From Paraflavitalea pollutisoli (GTDB lineage: Bacteria; Bacteroidota; Bacteroidia; Chitinophagales; Chitinophagaceae), in contig NZ_JARKMX010000008.1 of the NCBI RefSeq assembly GCF_029360705.1, positions 3,789,479-3,853,478 on the forward strand: a stretch of DNA of 64,000 bases. Reading direction: 5' to 3'. Below the pieces are notes generated by a model, which worked only from the letters and a program-made list of their open reading frames with translations, was not told the origin of the DNA and did no database searches. Numbering within the stretch: position 1 is the first letter of the stretch; each line of letters opens with the position of its first letter. The translations under genes and the position numbers were made by a program. This document shows, in pieces, positions 62,792 through 64,000 of the stretch.

Positions 62792-64000
62792 TTACAATGC
62801 GTGATCTTCTTCTTCCTTAAACAGGTCGATGATGCCGTCTTTGAATTTGCCCCAGAAATCTTTGATGCCTTTCCTGTTGTTCTTAACCTTTTCTATCCGT
62901 GTTTCTTCTTCTGTTGTTACAATGGTTTCTTCTACTTCTACCTCTACCTCGGCAGTCTTGCGCAATCCTTCAGGCACTTCTACCTTACGGAAACGATGTT
63001 CAAACTGCTTGCGGTTGTGCTCATAATCGCTGTATCCCTTCAGGATAAGACCAATACAGGTAGAGTAAGTGGGCTTGGCCAGCTCTTCGATATGACCGGC
63101 TGCCAGGTGCTCCGTCGGGAAACCGATGCGGGCATTGAGACCGGTTACATATTCAGTCAACTGAATCAGGTGACGTAATTGAGAACCACCACCGGTCAAT
63201 ACGATACCGCCATTCAACATGCGGTGATCCAGTCCTACCTGCTTCAGGTGATAGGTTACAAAGTCCATGATCTCACTCATACGAGCCTGGATGATATTGG
63301 CCAGATTCTTCACACTGATCTCTTTGGCAGGCATACCACGCAGGCCAGGGATGGTGATGAAGGCATTGCCGCGGGCCTCATTGGCCAGCGCACTACCAAA
63401 CTGCACCTTCATTTGTTCTGCCTGCGTTTTCAATACACCCAGACCAGTCTTGATATCATTGGTGATATTCTCTCCACCAAACGGGATCACCGCGGTGTGC
63501 TTGAGAATACCTTCGTAGAAAACAGCCAGATCGGTAGTACCACCACCGATATCAACGATGGCTACACCCGCTTCCAGGTCTTCGTGCCCCATAACGGCCG
63601 CGGCAGAAGCCAGAGGCTGCAACACGAGGTCCTTGGTGATCAGGCCACTCTTCTCTACCGAACGGCTGATGTTGCGGATAGCATTCTTATCGCCGGTAAT
63701 GATGTGGAAGTTGGCACCGATCTTCACACCACCATACCCGATCGGGTTGGGGATGTTCTGAAAATTATCTACCGTAAACTCCTGCGGGATCACATCGATG
63801 ATCTGATCACCGGCAGGGATATAAGTTTTGTATTGGTCACCGACCAATTGATCGATCTCCTTTTGCGTAATTTCTTCCTCGGTCTGGTGACGTACGATAT
63901 CACCACGGGTTTGAAGGCTTTTGATGTGATGACCTGCAATACCGACATACACCTCGCTGATCTCCAGGTTGGGGTTGGAAGTATAACAGTTGTCCAAAGC
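62792..64000 (-). CDS. ftsA: Cell division protein FtsA, 5' end outside window
   Basis: At least 403 codons; the start lies past the window end, as the segment upstream of EVYVGIAGHHIKSLQ is missing. Actin-like ATPase fold: phosphate-binding IVDIGGGTTDLAVF (about 144-157 of the visible part), the inserted 1C domain, and GGIVLTGGGSQLRHL. FtsA tethers FtsZ filaments to the membrane through a C-terminal amphipathic helix (here within NRKGIKDFWGKFKDGIIDLFKE). Upstream gene of ftsZ in the division cluster. Confidence 0.96.
   Translation of the reverse strand, partial: ALDNCYTSNPNLEISEVYVGIAGHHIKSLQTRGDIVRHQTEEEITQKEIDQLVGDQYKTYIPAGDQIIDVIPQEFTVDNFQNIPNPIGYGGVKIGANFHIITGDKNAIRNISRSVEKSGLITKDLVLQPLASAAAVMGHEDLEAGVAIVDIGGGTTDLAVFYEGILKHTAVIPFGGENITNDIKTGLGVLKTQAEQMKVQFGSALANEARGNAFITIPGLRGMPAKEISVKNLANIIQARMSEIMDFVTYHLKQVGLDHRMLNGGIVLTGGGSQLRHLIQLTEYVTGLNARIGFPTEHLAAGHIEELAKPTYSTCIGLILKGYSDYEHNRKQFEHRFRKVEVPEGLRKTAEVEVEVEETIVTTEEETRIEKVKNNRKGIKDFWGKFKDGIIDLFKEEEDHAL

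Overview
The window reads as a chromosomal segment from a Bacteroidota bacterium, most likely of the family Chitinophagaceae (Chitinophaga/Niastella-like). This rests on family content: DUF4293, DUF6427 and PCMD proteins, MG2-type secreted proteins, a LytS/LytTR pair, an FtsZ with a very long C-terminal tail, and beta-barrel/lipoprotein pairs. It also rests on Bacteroidota-type promoters (TTG, about 19 bp, TAnnTTTG) and starts with few Shine-Dalgarno sequences. No prophage, insertion sequence, CRISPR array, rRNA or plasmid backbone was seen. Genus assignment is inference.

Layout. 1-1480: the 5' part of a Tat-exported superoxide dismutase, then tRNA-Ser(GCT) and tRNA-Pro(TGG) with a terminator. 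1555-7809: a large exported MG2-like protein, a TPR sensor histidine kinase, beta-carbonic anhydrase and a small membrane-anchored protein. 7933-11480: a four-gene envelope operon (PCMD lipoprotein, beta-barrel, lipoprotein, serine hydrolase). 11722-13155: dnaA, followed by a 939-bp AT-rich gap. 14095-21215: a FAD dehydrogenase, an ABC exporter pair, an exported M28 peptidase and a repeat-built coiled-coil protein behind two tandem palindromes. 21642-29175: a carboxypeptidase-regulatory-like protein, a sugar nucleotidyltransferase, glyA, a PLDc_N protein, a LytS/LytTR two-component pair, a PepSY-like lipoprotein and DUF4293. 29389-33739: uvrA, an ECF sigma factor and a Uma2 remnant. 33795-39611: a DsbD operon with two free-standing DsbD-alpha proteins, DUF6427 and a secreted protein of unknown function. 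40071-46963: kup, two tandem alpha/beta hydrolases, oxyR and two tandem S66 carboxypeptidases. 47221-54078: an outer membrane protein, an ECF sigma factor with a membrane partner, metG and a beta-hydroxyacid dehydrogenase. 54432-64000: a fadB/fadN-like bifunctional enzyme, a leaderless metzincin, an ABC pair, a TIGR01777 epimerase, ftsZ and a 3'-terminal piece of ftsA.

How the genes work together. Core functions are replication initiation (dnaA), division (ftsA-ftsZ), nucleotide excision repair (uvrA), one-carbon metabolism (glyA), translation (metG, tRNAs) and fatty acid oxidation. Around them lies envelope and stress biology: SOD and OxyR, periplasmic thiol redox (DsbD system), peptidoglycan recycling (S66), K+ uptake and signalling (two histidine kinases, two ECF sigma factors).

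The most unusual signals are these. The DsbD has lost the redox cysteines of its own N-terminal domain while two adjacent stand-alone copies keep them. A protein built of 16-residue repeats is preceded by paired TACGA-N6-TCGTA operators. Two intergenic regions carry an 11-bp periodicity. An ATAG-N7-CTAT site abuts the oxyR start codon.
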